DNA of 64,000 nt from Sophora flavescens. Lineage: Eukaryota > Streptophyta > Magnoliopsida > Fabales > Fabaceae. Below are positions 20,989-32,759 of the stretch, piece after piece (positions within the stretch are counted from its first letter, which is position 1; every line of letters begins with the position of its first letter). The position numbers and the translations under genes are program-made. Where the stretch lies: the NCBI GenBank assembly GCA_030762895.1, contig CM061065.1:72987676-73051675 (forward strand), read 5' to 3'. Under the pieces are notes generated by a model. It searched no databases and was not told where the DNA came from. It saw only the letters and a list, made by a program, of their open reading frames with translations.

Positions 20989-21391
20989 TACCAATTCATC
21001 CTCAATGTCAGCATACCCCTTACGTGATGCTTTGTAAGGGCATGCAGGATCTAACGCCCTGTTGCGATTTTCATTGCTTAATTTCTATTCAGACATATAA
21101 GTAATATTAATACATGGTTAATGTCATATGTACGTATACATATAATTATAAGGACTAACGTGATATTAAACATACCAGGAATCGAGCATCTCCTGTGCGT
21201 ATTGCTATAAAATCTATCCACTCATCCCTTGATATGTGTGGATATTGTGATGAAGGTTCCTCTATGATACTCCCATTGGCATCTCTTTGAAATTTTTTGG
21301 TCAATCTAGTTCTGAATGCCCTATGTAGGTTACCAGCTTCCTGAAGTACAAATTTTTTCCGAGATTCATCAACATTAAAAGACATCTGCAA
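20280..21391 (-). pseudogene. tnpA-like gene, Transposase_24-like part
   Basis: Four exon-like pieces on the minus strand: 21155-21391 (AFRTRLTKKFQRDANGSI, PHISRDEWIDFIAIRTGDA), about 20998-21085 (RALDPACPYKASRKGYADI), about 20745-20850 (KRHIVWRKARENKAGVI) and about 20440-20640 (DILAKALGVP, then in the next frame PPGRVRGVGFG). This is the standard order for En/Spm tnpA-type proteins, which bind the subterminal repeats. A frame shift near 20550 breaks the last piece, and its TNP2 neighbour runs into its first exon. Confidence 0.75.
20921..20978. repeat. (TA)n microsatellite
   Basis: About 29 uninterrupted TA units followed by a short CA run, in an intron of the tnpA-like gene. Confidence 0.95.
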
Positions 21392-21454
21392 AACAATATA
21401 AACAGCGTGTCAAAGTAAGTATGTTTACATAGTTTACAATATAATTCATAAATT

Positions 21455-23203
21455 TTAACAATTACCTGTACTAACCAATTCATAAATTTTACCCTTCTTC
21501 GTCGGTCCCAATTCTCTTCTTATTCCCATACTAACCAAGTCCAACCTTGCATTGATGCCATCTTTAGTCTTCCCTGGCACAATGAGTAACGTACCAATGA
21601 CACTATCACATATATTTTTTTCAACGTGCATCACATCGAGGAAATGTCTTACATATAATGATTTCCAATATGGCAACTCAAAGAAAATCGACCTTTTCTT
21701 CCACCCTCTTGTGACAATATCTCTCGCAAAAGGTTTACCGAATTGGATATTCAAATCCTTTACCTTTTCAAAAAGTTGATCACCCATCAACGGTGAAGGA
21801 GCACTACCTTCTTCCGAGTTCCCATTGAACGCCTTTCTCCACCATCGGTAATGATGACTTGGATGCAAAAATCTACGATGCCCAAGAAAGACATTCTTCT
21901 TACAATGTTCTAACCGCATCCAATCCGTACCCTCTTCACATATAGGGCATGCACACTGACCCTTGATGCTATATCCTGACAGATTACCGTAGGCTGGAAA
22001 ATCATTAATTGTGCCAAACAACATAGCTCTCAAATTGAAACTTTCTTCCTTATACCCATCATACACCTCCACACCTGTCTCCCACAGTTGTTTCAAGTCT
22101 TCAATCAAAGGAGTCAAATAGACGTCTATATCATTTCCTGGTTGTTTGGGCCTAGAAATTAACATAGATAACATCATAAATTTGCGCTTCATGCATAGCT
22201 ATGGGGATAGGTTATAAATCACCAAAATCACAGGCCATGTACTGTGAGAGCTACTTTGAACACCATGCGGGTTAAATCCGTCTGTAGCCAATGCAAGCCG
22301 TAGGTTTCTTGATTCTTGCCCAAAATCAGGATAATCATGATCAAATTTCTTCCATTGCGGAGAATCTGCCGGATGCCGCAGCTTGCCATCTTTGATCCTT
22401 TCATCCTCATGCCATGTCAAGTGCTTTGAATCTTCAGAACTACGGTACATGCGCCTAAATCTGGATATTATGGGAAAATACCACACAACCTTCTCTGGAT
22501 CTGATTCTTTCTTCTTATATCGTGAGGCATTACATTTAGGATACATCTTTAACGATGCATATTCATTCCGAAATAAAATGCAATCGTTAGGACAAGCATG
22601 TATCCTCTCGTAGCTCATGCCAATAGAGTGTAACATTTGTTTAGCCTCATATGTCCGACTAGGAAGCACATTATCCTCTGGCAACATGTCTTTCAATAGT
22701 GTGAGTAAGTCCGTAAAGCTCTTATCAGTCCATCCGTTGCCCGATTTCAAGTTATACAACTTTAACATCGCCGACAATCTTGTGAATTTAGTACAACCAT
22801 CATACAATGGTTGCTCTGCATCACTTACCAACCTCTCAAACATTTGAGGACAATCCCGAAGATCCTCTTCAACAGCATTTGCTATGTCTTCAAAACGATC
22901 GCCCTCATAAGTATTTGTGTCGGTATCGTATGATGAATATCTCACACGATTCCTCATTTCACTAGACTCAGCTCTTGTCTCACCATGTTTTGTCCAACAT
23001 GTATAACTTTGATCGATTCCATTACACACTAAATGTTCTTCCAAATCGGCTGCACTAACTCGCGTTGCATAACAACAATCTAAACAAGGACATATGATTG
23101 TACTAGGGTTTTCCGCATGCCGAACTGCAAACCTAATGAACTCTTTCACCCCATCCTCATACTCCTTCTTTAAACGATTGGCAGACATCCATTTCCGATC
23201 CAT
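21455..23203 (-). pseudogene. TNP2-like transposase of CACTA-1, one internal stop
   Basis: Catalytic transposase of En/Spm elements. Start ATG at 23203 (MDRKWMSANRLKKEYEDGV) follows an AG acceptor. The N-terminal Transpos_assoc domain has CPCLDCC at residues about 40-46. The Transposase_21 domain runs through FFELPYWKSLYVRHFLDVMH to the end. At 22196-22198 a TAG stop splits an otherwise continuous frame of about 580 codons, where relatives have a Trp codon (YNLSP-stop-LCMKRKFMM). The protein ends at 21455 with VSTGNC; the DUF4218 and DUF4216 parts found in the CACTA-2 relative are absent, so it is also truncated. Confidence 0.92.
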
Positions 23204-23746
23204 GCTTTCCCGATCTACAAAAATATTTATTAAACATATTTACTTTGAGTTTAGAGTGGTTGATGTCTACATGCATTGTATACAGATTAAAGGAATGAAA
23301 GGAATGAAAACTATTACCGTTTTACCGCATGGCAAATTGAGTGTGGACAGGGGCTGCGTATTAGTGGGGAAGCATCAAAAGGGAAAGATGGGAGAGAGGG
23401 GGGGTATTCAGTTGGGTAAAGGAAAGGATCACTGTAGCAGTTTCAGGTCCCTTGAAGAACCTGTTGTATCTTTTATGTTCAAGGAGAGGATGAGGAGCAT
23501 TGAAAGAAAGTTAATAAAACTGTACTTATCTTCAGTTTTCTATCATATCATTACAGAGTACAGCATTCCATTAACTATTGCATAAGATAGAATACTAAGT
23601 GTGTTTAAAAGATTAATCAGATTTGTTAGATTCCCATGACACCGTCCTAGTACCAAGGACACCTTACAGCAACATCATAATATTTCTGTATCAACTTCAA
23701 CTCAGCATAAGGAGCATAAAAGAAACTTCCATAAACTCACCTCACC

Positions 23747-23840
23747 TGGATGAAAGAACTACTTGTGGAACAAAAGGAGTGTAAGCTGTTTCGCTCCCAG
23801 CTGCAAGACGCTGTGCCTTCTTGAATTCCTTCAATACTGC
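23747..23840 (-). other. Unidentified captured exon
   Basis: A 94-bp open piece on the minus strand bounded by TTTGCAG and GTGAGG splice signals. It encodes AVLKEFKKAQRLAAGSETAY then TPFVPQVVLSS. It looks like a real exon of a host gene carried by the transposon, but I do not recognise the family. The rest of 23204-24574 shows no other convincing coding sequence. Confidence 0.5.
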
Positions 23841-24574
23841 CTGCAAAGGTAGCAGTTAAGGCTCCTAAGGAAATAGACTATGCATGCAGAATGATTACAT
23901 ATTAAAGGTTGTCATTCGATACACCATACCAGCTTATCGTCAAATATGCTTACTTAAAAATAGCAGCAGTAGATTTTATTCTAAAAGATCAATTTACAAT
24001 CCAATCAATTAACTTAAAGCAAAATACCATTCAAGAAGACTAGAAGAGTAAAAGCAACTATGTCTATTTGTCTGACTGCACTATGATCAATTTACAAATC
24101 ACAACATATGTATTGTCCAACAACTACTGAACAACAAGGACTGTGAGCAAACAAAAGATGACAACCACTTGCCAAGAAATTCATATTCTAATTTTAGCAT
24201 TATTACATTTATCATCCAATCCAACTGAAACTCCACATTTGTAACTTCAAACTACCAAAAACAAATCTCTCGCATTATATAGTTAAAGTAAAGAACCCCA
24301 AACAACCTCAAAATACTTCTTTTTAAAAAATATAGAATATCTCAATCTCAATCTATCAAAAAAGAAATTGAAAATCATTGGGGCAAACAAATTCAACCCC
24401 CACCCCACCCCCAAAGATAAGTACCCATCACCATGAGTTAAAACCCACAAGAAGCTAGGAAAACAATTGCCAATCCCAAAGAACTGTGCACGTAAGGATC
24501 TATAGCTTAAGACTCTAACATTACACTCTAGCTTAGAATCTTGTGCCGAGAGCTCTACATAACTTCTAAGAGCT

Positions 24575-26174
24575 TGATGTATGGCGTAAGTCGACGTGCG
24601 ACGACGCTCGTGCGAATCCGGCAAGTGTACCGGACTGCCGTCAAGTAATAAAAGATATCGAACCCACAGAGACTGTGTTCCCGAATCACAATGAATTTCG
24701 AATCGATTAAGTTCTGGACTTTTTAGAGAGGGTTTTGAAATTGGTTTTTGAATTGAAAGATAGATGAGCAGAGAAAAATTAAAACAGAAAACAATTGTTT
24801 ATTGGGGTTTTTATCTAAATGGATTCCTAGGGATTTGGGTTACCTTTGAGGCTGTTTATGTTGCTAACAGATTTACCTTTGTTGATTACCGAAATTGCCT
24901 TGAAGGCGAGTTTATCCTCTAATAGCTTAAGCTCCCTCTCGGGTTACAAAAGCCGTGCCCAATTGACCCGACCCCTACTCTCGTGGTAGTCGATCCCAGA
25001 TTGGACCCTTTGCGTTCCGTGACAACTCGTTGCTCCTCGAGGGACGGCTTCTAACTCTCGTGATTTCAGTCCCAAGTCTGACTTCTATAGGTCCGACACC
25101 CAAGTTCACCGCTAGGTTCCTCCTTGAAATGTCTCGGTCATGCAAACAACCTAAGTTCACCGCTAGGTTCCTCCTTGGATCAGTCACATCTCACAAACTA
25201 GTGGCTGCCGGGCTTTACGTGTGAAACACCCTAGAAATCCTAAGTTCACCGCTAGGTTCCTCCTTAGAACGTCTATGTCACGTAAATAAACGGTTACCGA
25301 AATTTATGATTGATAAACACACTAGAAATCAGATCTAAAACAATTCGTAATTAACAAAGATTTTACATCAAATTAACATTATTTACAAACCTCGGGCAGA
25401 GCCCTAGTCCCTAGAAACTAAGCTACTACTCCAGTCTTGCCATGGAGATGACAAGCTGGGTTGACAACATAATAAAAATCAGAAAAGAGAAGAGAGGAGA
25501 AGAAGAGGAGAGATCTATGCCTAGAGTAGTAGCCCCCAATGTGTAGATGATCCCCAGATCTGATGCCATGGTCCATATTTATAGAAATGGGGAAGTTAGA
25601 GTCCCAAACCAACTCAAAATCTGATCTATTTCGGTTTCTTCAGGTCCAAGTAAAGCGCGTCACGGCCGTGATGGCCATCACGGCCAGGCCGTGACGGTCT
25701 CTGCCTCTGGCTGCTTTGCAAAATTCAAATTCTCACGATGCGAGATATGACTCGCGACGCGAGCCCTCAGCTTCATGGCCCGTGATGAATTTCACGGCTA
25801 TGCCGTGATGTGCTCTGACTTGTGGTGGTTTTGGGTCACGGCCGTGATGGTTATCACGGCCAGGCCGTGATGCACTCGACTTCAGCCTTTCTTCTTTTTC
25901 AGTTTTGCTCGATCATGGCCGTGATGAGCATCACGGCTAGGCCGTGATGGGCTCTGTTTGGCTCATTTTCTTCAGTTTTAAAGCTCCATCTTCATCCAAA
26001 CTTCATCATGGTTGATCTTGAGCAATTTACCCTTGATATCTGCAAAACAACACACGAAAACCGCCTTACCCGTTCCAAAGGAAAATTAACCTAAAATCTA
26101 ATAAAAATATGCCTAAACTACATGAAAATGCATGCAAAATGATGGACAAAGATGAGGTGGAATCACACTCATCA
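24575..26174 (-). repeat. Athila-A 3' LTR
   Basis: 1600 bp; bounded by the target duplication at 24570-24574. Contains three short boxes of AGTTCACCGCTAGGTTCCTC at about 25104, 25153 and 25242, and the GC-rich palindromic modules at 25660-25955. On the minus strand a TATAAATATGGACC promoter-like site lies near 25575. Confidence 0.93.
25660..25955. repeat. GC-rich palindromic modules in LTR
   Basis: Four modules, each a palindrome such as TCACGGCCGTGA, a 4-7 base loop, then CACGGCCAGGCCGTGA or a variant, spaced about 60-110 bp apart. Between the first two is a pair with a different core, CTCGCGACGCGAG. The modules contrast sharply with the AT-rich surroundings. Confidence 0.9.
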
Positions 26175-28338
26175 AATCACCCCAAGCTTGAAACTTTGCT
26201 TGTCCTCAAGCAATTACTCAGTGCCATAAGATATAAATCTTTCAAAGCATGGATAGTGAACTAAGAACCCTAGAAGCTAATCCAAGTAATAGGCATTTTT
26301 AATAAGCATTCAAGAGATAATCAAGTTCAAGTCCAATTAGAAGCTTAGGTTCTTCAAGTTTATGTCCTCACTGATTTGGGCACTCATCTCACCTCACTCA
26401 AGTGTTTTAGGGTTTATGACAATTCACTCCATTTCCTCAAGTAAAGTATTTTACCATAGGCTTGACTATTAACCAAATCTCTACTTTATTTAAGAAAACA
26501 CTTAAGAATTAAGAGGTCTTTTCCTTTGGTTGTAATGTGGCCATGGGATTTATTGTTAGGTGGGAAAATCAAAGAAAGGGAATTTTCAAGAAGGCTAGAT
26601 AGATTATCAAACATTACAAGGTATGACACCTTCTAAAATACCTTTTAAGGGCTTTGATTTACTTTTTCCACCTTTCTTCTTTTTTTTTTTTTCACTTTCT
26701 TTGTCATCCCCTTCTCCATTTTTTTTTTGTTTATTTCATTTTTATTTGTTTGGAGAAGGGGAGATTTATAGCTCAAGAGAAATATTTTCATCCCATACTT
26801 TTTCCAACTACCAATTACCCTTTTTGTAATACTTTAAAAGGTGCCATACCAAGCATTATTTATCAAATTAATTCATGGTACCAAGAAAAGTATTTTTTTC
26901 TTTAGGCTCAAAATTGGGCAACTAAGGGGTAGCATTTATCATTCAAAGCTCGGGAGGCCAGAAAAATACCTAGTGCCTCAATCATTTCCAAAAATGTTTT
27001 CAGAAATTTTTAAGTTTTGAAATGGTTTCAAGTCAAGTTCTAGAAAATACAGTCCATGAGGAATTAAATCACTCTTGCACAAGAAATGGGGTAGATTTAG
27101 TGAATACCCCTTTTGGCTCAAAATCTTACATTTAGTAGTTCAAAAATCAGTGAGGTACACAAGTCTAAGGAACCACATGCTAATTATCAACTATCAAATG
27201 ACTGTCTCAAGAAATTTCATTTTTAGCCATATCACAAGAATAATGAAAAATTGGGTTCAAAATTCACTATCTCAATTCATTTGGCTCCAAGTTCTCACAA
27301 TCGGATGCATGTTCTAAGTGAGGGGAAATCTAGAGAATGTGATCATACCAATCTATGCCTATGTGAATGCAATATGAATGCAACAATGCAAATGCAAAAA
27401 TAAATACCCCTACCCCAAGCTTGATTACTTACATTGTCTCCAATGTAAATAATCAAGTCGGAGAGAGGAGAAAAATGGAACAACTTACCGAGCCGGCAGA
27501 GCGGGTGTTGGCTTCACATTCCAGTCAAAACTTGGGTAGAAATTGTATCACGGCAGTGAGGCTTATCACGGGCAGGCCGTGATCGCTTTTCGATCCTCGG
27601 GAGTTGCCCTGTCACGCTGCCGTGATCTACATTACGGCAGGCCGTGATGCTCTCGATCTTGGCATCCTACTCATCACGCCCGTGATGGTTGTCACGCAAC
27701 AGGCCGTGATGCTCTCTCTGTGCTCTTGTTTAGTTCATCACGGCCGTGACCACTGTCACGGCCAGGGCGTGATGGCCTCTGACTTTATTTTTTTATGCTC
27801 TTCTTCTCTTTCTCAACCTGAAAACACTAGACAAACTTATTAATGATATTTTTGCCTCTTGATCTTCTCAAATTATTCAAGAGGTTAAATCAAAAACAAA
27901 AGGAAAAAGGGAAAGAAAACTTGGGTTGCCTCCCAAGAAGCGCTTATTTATGGTCTTAAGCTTGACCATACTTCCTCAAGTCAACCGGGTCGGCTGGGCG
28001 TAGAAGTGCAGGAACACTTCTTTTCCATGGAGCTCCTTCAAATAGCCGTTTCGCTCATACGGCCACGAACGCCCCGCTTTGCTCTTTTCTCTCGGAGCTT
28101 CCTAGCCTTCCTTCCTCCCGGCGGAAGTATTGTTTCTGCATGGACAGCAATTCCAACTTCACCACTGGGTGCATCTCCAACCATGCATATCTTTGGGGTT
28201 GCTTCCATGCTAAGTTCTTTCTCTACCGCTGGAGACGTTACATCAATTCTGCACACATGGCTCTCAAAAGGAGGGTTGTTACAAGAGTTAATCAACTGAA
28301 AATTTACCCTACCTTCCTCTACATTTAGAGAGAGTTTG
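26175..28338 (-). other. Athila-A non-coding 3' internal region with PPT
   Basis: Lies where pol should be. Next to the LTR, the minus strand reads TTGAGGACAAGCAAAGTTTC then AAGCTTGGGGTGATT, the polypurine tract and its usual upstream box in Athila-like elements. A further set of four palindromic modules lies at about 27548-27775. Near 27925 the minus strand has CGCTTCTTGGGAGGCAACCC, a box common in the untranslated part of these elements. No frame resembles RT or integrase. Confidence 0.75.
27545..27775. repeat. Second set of palindromic modules, internal region
   Basis: Four degenerate modules of the same design as in the LTR (for example TCACGGCCGTGACCACTGTC and CAGGCCGTGATG), so the module is not confined to LTRs. 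Confidence 0.88.
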
Positions 28339-30305
28339 TCATTCCTTACGTCTATTAATGCTCCCAGCGGTTGCCAAGAATGGCCTTCCTAAAATGATGG
28401 GGAATTTAGAATTCCCTTTCATGTCCAATACCGGGAAGTCGGTAGGGATGAGAATTTTCCCTACCTTTACAGGAACATTCTCTAGTATGCCTAGAGGAGT
28501 CCTAGTTGAGCCATCCGCAATTTGTAAGGGGAATTTGAATGGTCTCAACTCTTTGCTTCCCAACCTTTCCATGATAAGTGAGGGACATCAAGCTCGCACT
28601 AGCCCCTAGGTCACATAAGGCTTGGTCAATTTGCACTTGTTCAATCGAGCAAGCGATGGAGAAACTACCTGGTCTTTCAGTTTAGTAGGCATTTTAGTCT
28701 CTACATCTACTTGCTTTTTCCCGACCAACCTCTCGTGGGAAAGGTATCGGGGGTTGGTACGGTGGTGGAGGGACATATTTCTGCTTCTGGCTCTTCTTTT
28801 TCGTTCGTGTCCTCCTCCGGTTCCACGTCCATTTCAGCTACCCCCACCCCAAGCTTATCATCCCTCAAGTGTATGACATTGCAATGCTCATTGGGATTTG
28901 CTTCGGGTTGCCCCGGAATGCACCCTTAGGTCTCGAGTACGTCTTTGGCTTGTTGGGCAATCTGGGTTTCTAGCATCTTGTTATGAGTTGCTAAGTTGTC
29001 TACCTTAGATGCTAGATCCTTTATTGCCTCACTCACTGCCCTTCCTTGTTGTCTAAACTCCTCATTCTGTTTTGTCCGAGTTTCACAAAACTTTCAAATA
29101 AAGTCTCGAGTTTAGATCTTTGTACCCGAGGGTACCCCGGTGTGGTTCTCTTATTACCTTGACCTTCTTGGAACTCATGGTTGAGCGTGTTGTCTGTAGT
29201 TGTCGTAGGAGAGGTAAGGGTTGTTTCTTCTTTGGTTGTAGGGATTTGGGGAGCATAGTTGGGCAGCTTCGGGTTCAGATCATAGTAGTTGTTACAAGAG
29301 TTCACTTGCTCACCCCAAGGCCTTGGGATCCATGTGGGCATCCCATCATGTCATGTCCCCGCATTCCACAAATCTCACAAACAAGGTTAGTAGCACCTAA
29401 TGCACTCACATTAGCTCTTTCCACCGATCAAAACGTTTATTAAGTGAGTCTATCTTTGACATAATAAGATCTGTGCTATTTACCTCAAACTTACCCCCGA
29501 AATCTTGTTCGGGTTATTACCTCTTTCGGATCCCCATTGGTGGTAGTTGGTGGCGACATTCTCGATGATGTTGAATGCCTCAGGTGAGAGGCCTATTCAT
29601 AAACGCTCCACCGGCTGCAGAATCTAGTGACACCTTCAAGAGTAGTCCAATCCGTTATAGAAGGTGTGCACTATTAACCACATCTCGAGTCCGTGATGTG
29701 GGCACGACTCAGCAGTCCCTTGTATCGATCCCAAGCTTCCGATCATGATTCTCCGTCTTTTCGGAAGAAGCCGGTGATCCGGGTTCTTATGTAGGCCGTC
29801 TTGGATGGAGGGAAGAATTTCTCCAAGAACGCCCGCTCCAATTGGTCCCAAGTAGTCAAAGTGTTAGCGGGGATTTGCTTAAGCCAGGCCTTCGCCTTTC
29901 CAAAGTGAGAGATGAGGGGAACAATCTCAAACGCACAACATCGACCGAGGCTCCATTAATCCCGATTGCGTCGGTGAACTCTAAGAATGTCTCTATGTGA
30001 TCGGTCGGGTCCTCCGAAGGCAATCCTCCGAACTGATGTTGCCTAATCATGTTGATTAGCATGGGCGGTATGGTATAGTTTTCCGCCTCAATCTCTGGCC
30101 TTGCAATCCCAGTTCGCAAGCCTCTCGCATTTGGGGCTGCGTAATCCTTCAAAGGTTTTGTATCCGGTTGATTCGCCATGAGTGGAACGGGACTCAACCT
30201 TTCTCCCTCTCTTTGTAGTCTTCTACGTCTGTGGAAGGTCCTCTCGATCTCCGGATCAATCTCACTAAGGCTCCCAAGACTTAGAGATCTTTGCATATAA
30301 CACAC
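28339..30305 (-). pseudogene. Athila-A gag and protease (broken)
   Basis: Gag starts near 30305 (DPEIERTFHRRRRLQ, then PLMANQPDTKPLKDYAAP) and keeps IETFLEFTDAI. The frame shifts near 29860-29900. A zinc knuckle with CEICGMRGHDMM is near 29345-29390, followed by a proline-rich spacer. The protease active site CDLGASASLM is near 28590, then LQIADGSTRTPLGILENVPV and PIILGRPFLATAGS to 28339, where it stops. This encodes capsid and processing protease only. Several frame shifts and a stop prevent a full product. Confidence 0.88.
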
Positions 30306-30436
30306 AGAGAGATGGATACAATAGAAGGAAAAGAAATTTTTGATTTTTTTTTTTAAATTTCAGAAATAAAAATCAAATAAAAAGAAAAGGTCCAGAAAAA
30401 TCAATTCAAAATTTGAATTGAGATTCGAAAAGGCAC

Positions 30437-30456
30437 AGTCCCCGGCAACGGCGCCA
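30437..30456 (-). other. Athila-A primer-binding site (tRNA-Asp)
   Basis: Minus strand TGGCGCCGTTGCCGGGGACT, complementary to the 3' end of plant tRNA-Asp, six bases from the 5' LTR end. This type of site is usual in Athila/Tat elements. Confidence 0.9.
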
Positions 30457-30462
30457 AAAACT

Positions 30463-32063
30463 TGATAGCGTGCGAATGTCGACGTGCGACGACGCTCGTG
30501 CGAATCCGGCAAGTGTACCGGACTGCCGTCAAGTAATAAAAGATATCGAACCCACAGAGACTGTGTTCCCGAATCACAATGAATTTCGAATCGATTAAGT
30601 TCTGGACTTTTTAGAGAGGGTTTTGAAATTGGTTTTTGAATTGAAAGATAGATGAGCAGAGAACAATTAAAATAGAAAACAATTGTTTATTGGGGTTTTT
30701 ATCTAAATGGATTCCTAGGGATTTGGGTTACCTTTGAGGCTGTTTATGTTGCTAACAGATTTACCTTTGTTGATTACCGAAATTGCCTTGAAGGCGAGTT
30801 TATCCTCTAATAGCTTAAGCTCCCTCTCGGGTTACAAAAGCCGTGCCCAATTGACCCGACCCCTACTACTCGTGGTAGCTCGATCCCAGATTGGACCCTT
30901 TATGCCCGTGACAACTCGTTGCTCCTCGAGGACGGCTTCTAACTCTCGTGATTTCAGTCCCAAGTCTGACTTCTATAGGTCCGACACCCAAGTTCACCGC
31001 TAGGTTCCTCCTTGAAATGTCTCGGTCATGCAAACAACCTAAGTTCACCGCTAGGTTCCTCCTTGGATCATTCACATCTCACAAACTAGTGGCTGCCGGG
31101 CTTTACGTGTGAAACACCCTAGAAATCCTAAGTTCACCGCTAGGTTCCTCCTTAGAACGTGTATGTCACGTAAATAAACGGTTGCCGAAATTTATGAGTG
31201 ATAAACACACTAGAAATCAGATCTAAAACAATTCGTAATTAACAAAGATTTTACATCAAATTAACATTATTTACAAACCTCGGGCAGAGCCCTAGTCCCT
31301 AGAAACTAAGCTACTACTCCAGTCTTGCCATGGAGATGACAAGCTAGGTTGACAACATAATAAAAATCAGAAAAGAGAAGAAAGGAGAAGAAGAGGAGAG
31401 ATCTATGCCTAGAGTAGTAGCCCCCAATGTGTAGATGATCCCCAGATCTGATGCCCTGGTCCATATTTATAGAAATGGGGAAGTTAGAGTCCCAAACCAA
31501 CTCAAAATCTGATCTATTTCGGTTTCTTCAGGTCCAAGTAAAGCGCGTCACGGCCGTGATGGCCATCACGGCCAGGCCGTGACGGTCTCTGCCTCTGGCT
31601 GCTTTGCAAAATTCAAATTCTCGCGACGCGAGATATGACTCGCGACGCGAGCCCTCAGCTTCATGGCCCGTGATGAATTTCACGGCTATGCCGTGATGTG
31701 CTCTGACTTGTGGTGGTTTTGGCTCACGGCCGTGATGGTTATCACGGCCAGGCCGTGACAGACTCTGACTTCAGCCTTTCTTCTTTTTCAGTTTTGCTCG
31801 ATCATGGCCGTGATGAGCATCACGGCTAGGCCGTGATGGGCTCTGTTTGGCTCATTTTCTTCAGTTTTAAAGCTCCATCTTCATCCAAACTTCATCATGG
31901 TTGATCTTGAGCAATTTACCCTTGATATCTGCAAAACAACACACGAAAACCGCCTTACCCGTTCCAAAGGAAAATTAACCTAAAATCTAATAAAAATATG
32001 CCTAAACTACATGAAAATGCATGCAAAATGATGGACAAAGATGAGGTGGAATCACACTCATCA
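30463..32063 (-). repeat. Athila-A 5' LTR
   Basis: 1601 bp; nearly identical to the LTR at 24575-26174. I noticed about a dozen small clusters of differences by eye. Palindromic modules are at about 31545-31845. Confidence 0.93.
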
Positions 32064-32511
32064 GAGCTTACCTAGAGTTAGGATGAACTCACCAAGAGAT
32101 GTGTCAAGGACTCAAGGGTGAAACCAAGAATCCTTAAAGCAGTAAATCCATTGGTAGGAGAAAATACAAAGCATCATTTTAGTAGGGAGAGGATTCAACA
32201 TAACTTTATCACCACTGCTTATGTTTGAACAGGCAAGCCGTTGTAATAAGGTGCACAAACAAAGAACAGGGGCAAAATATATAAACACAGAATTTCAAGT
32301 GGTTCAACCAACAGTGTACTACATGCCTTCCTCCACAAGCAAAGCAAAGAGAAGAAACACTAAGATCAACATAGATTACAATGAGTAGCTGCTCAAGCCC
32401 AAAATTAAATACAAGCTTGCTATTTATAACATAATCAGTCAGTAACTCTCACCTCTTACAAATAGCCTATCTCACTATCTGTCAACAAATAATGTAGAAC
32501 TTCTAATTACC

Positions 32512-32759
32512 TGTATATCACGAAATTTAGCTTCTTCAATACCAATTTGGATGCTATTTCAGCTACTTGTTTGAATTTCTCTTCATATTTCTTGCCCAAT
32601 GTCTCTGCCTGTAACATTCCACCAAATGAGAGCTAATTATTTTCACATCTTAAACTTATATCACATTTTCAGAAAAAGGATCATACCTCACGCTTATCTG
32701 CAGATGCCCTTTCTGTAATCTCATTTAGTCGATTATCACATATGCTTTTATATAGAACC
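32512..32759 (-). pseudogene. Captured EH-domain/Pan1-like gene fragment
   Basis: Two exons on the minus strand within CACTA-1. About 32687-32759 encodes VLYKSICDNRLNEITERASA and DKRE before a GT donor. About 32512-32608 encodes AETLGKKYEEKFKQVAEIAS. After SKL one base is missing, so the expected EEAKFRDIQ ending is out of frame. The text matches the coiled-coil region of plant EH-domain (EF-hand calcium-binding, AtEH/Pan1) endocytic adaptors. It is a short fragment without EH domains, so a passenger, not a gene. Confidence 0.78.

Larger units (their letters stand above)
24575..32063 (-). mobile_element. Athila-A, Ty3/gypsy Athila-like retrotransposon
   Basis: Two near-identical 1.6-kb LTRs (24575-26174 and 30463-32063) that read TGATGAGTGTG...CTATCA on the minus strand, with a 5-bp target duplication GAGCT (24570-24574 and 32064-32068). 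The tRNA-Asp PBS, gag, protease and polypurine tract are in order on the minus strand. RT, RNase H and integrase are missing: the 26175-28338 part is non-coding. Few differences between the LTRs suggest recent insertion into CACTA-1, so its protein-coding part was damaged before it moved, using outside enzymes. Confidence 0.95.

Noticed and set aside
28006..29443. Several plus-strand open frames
   Set aside because: They lie antisense to the gag and protease of Athila-A and have no domain of their own.
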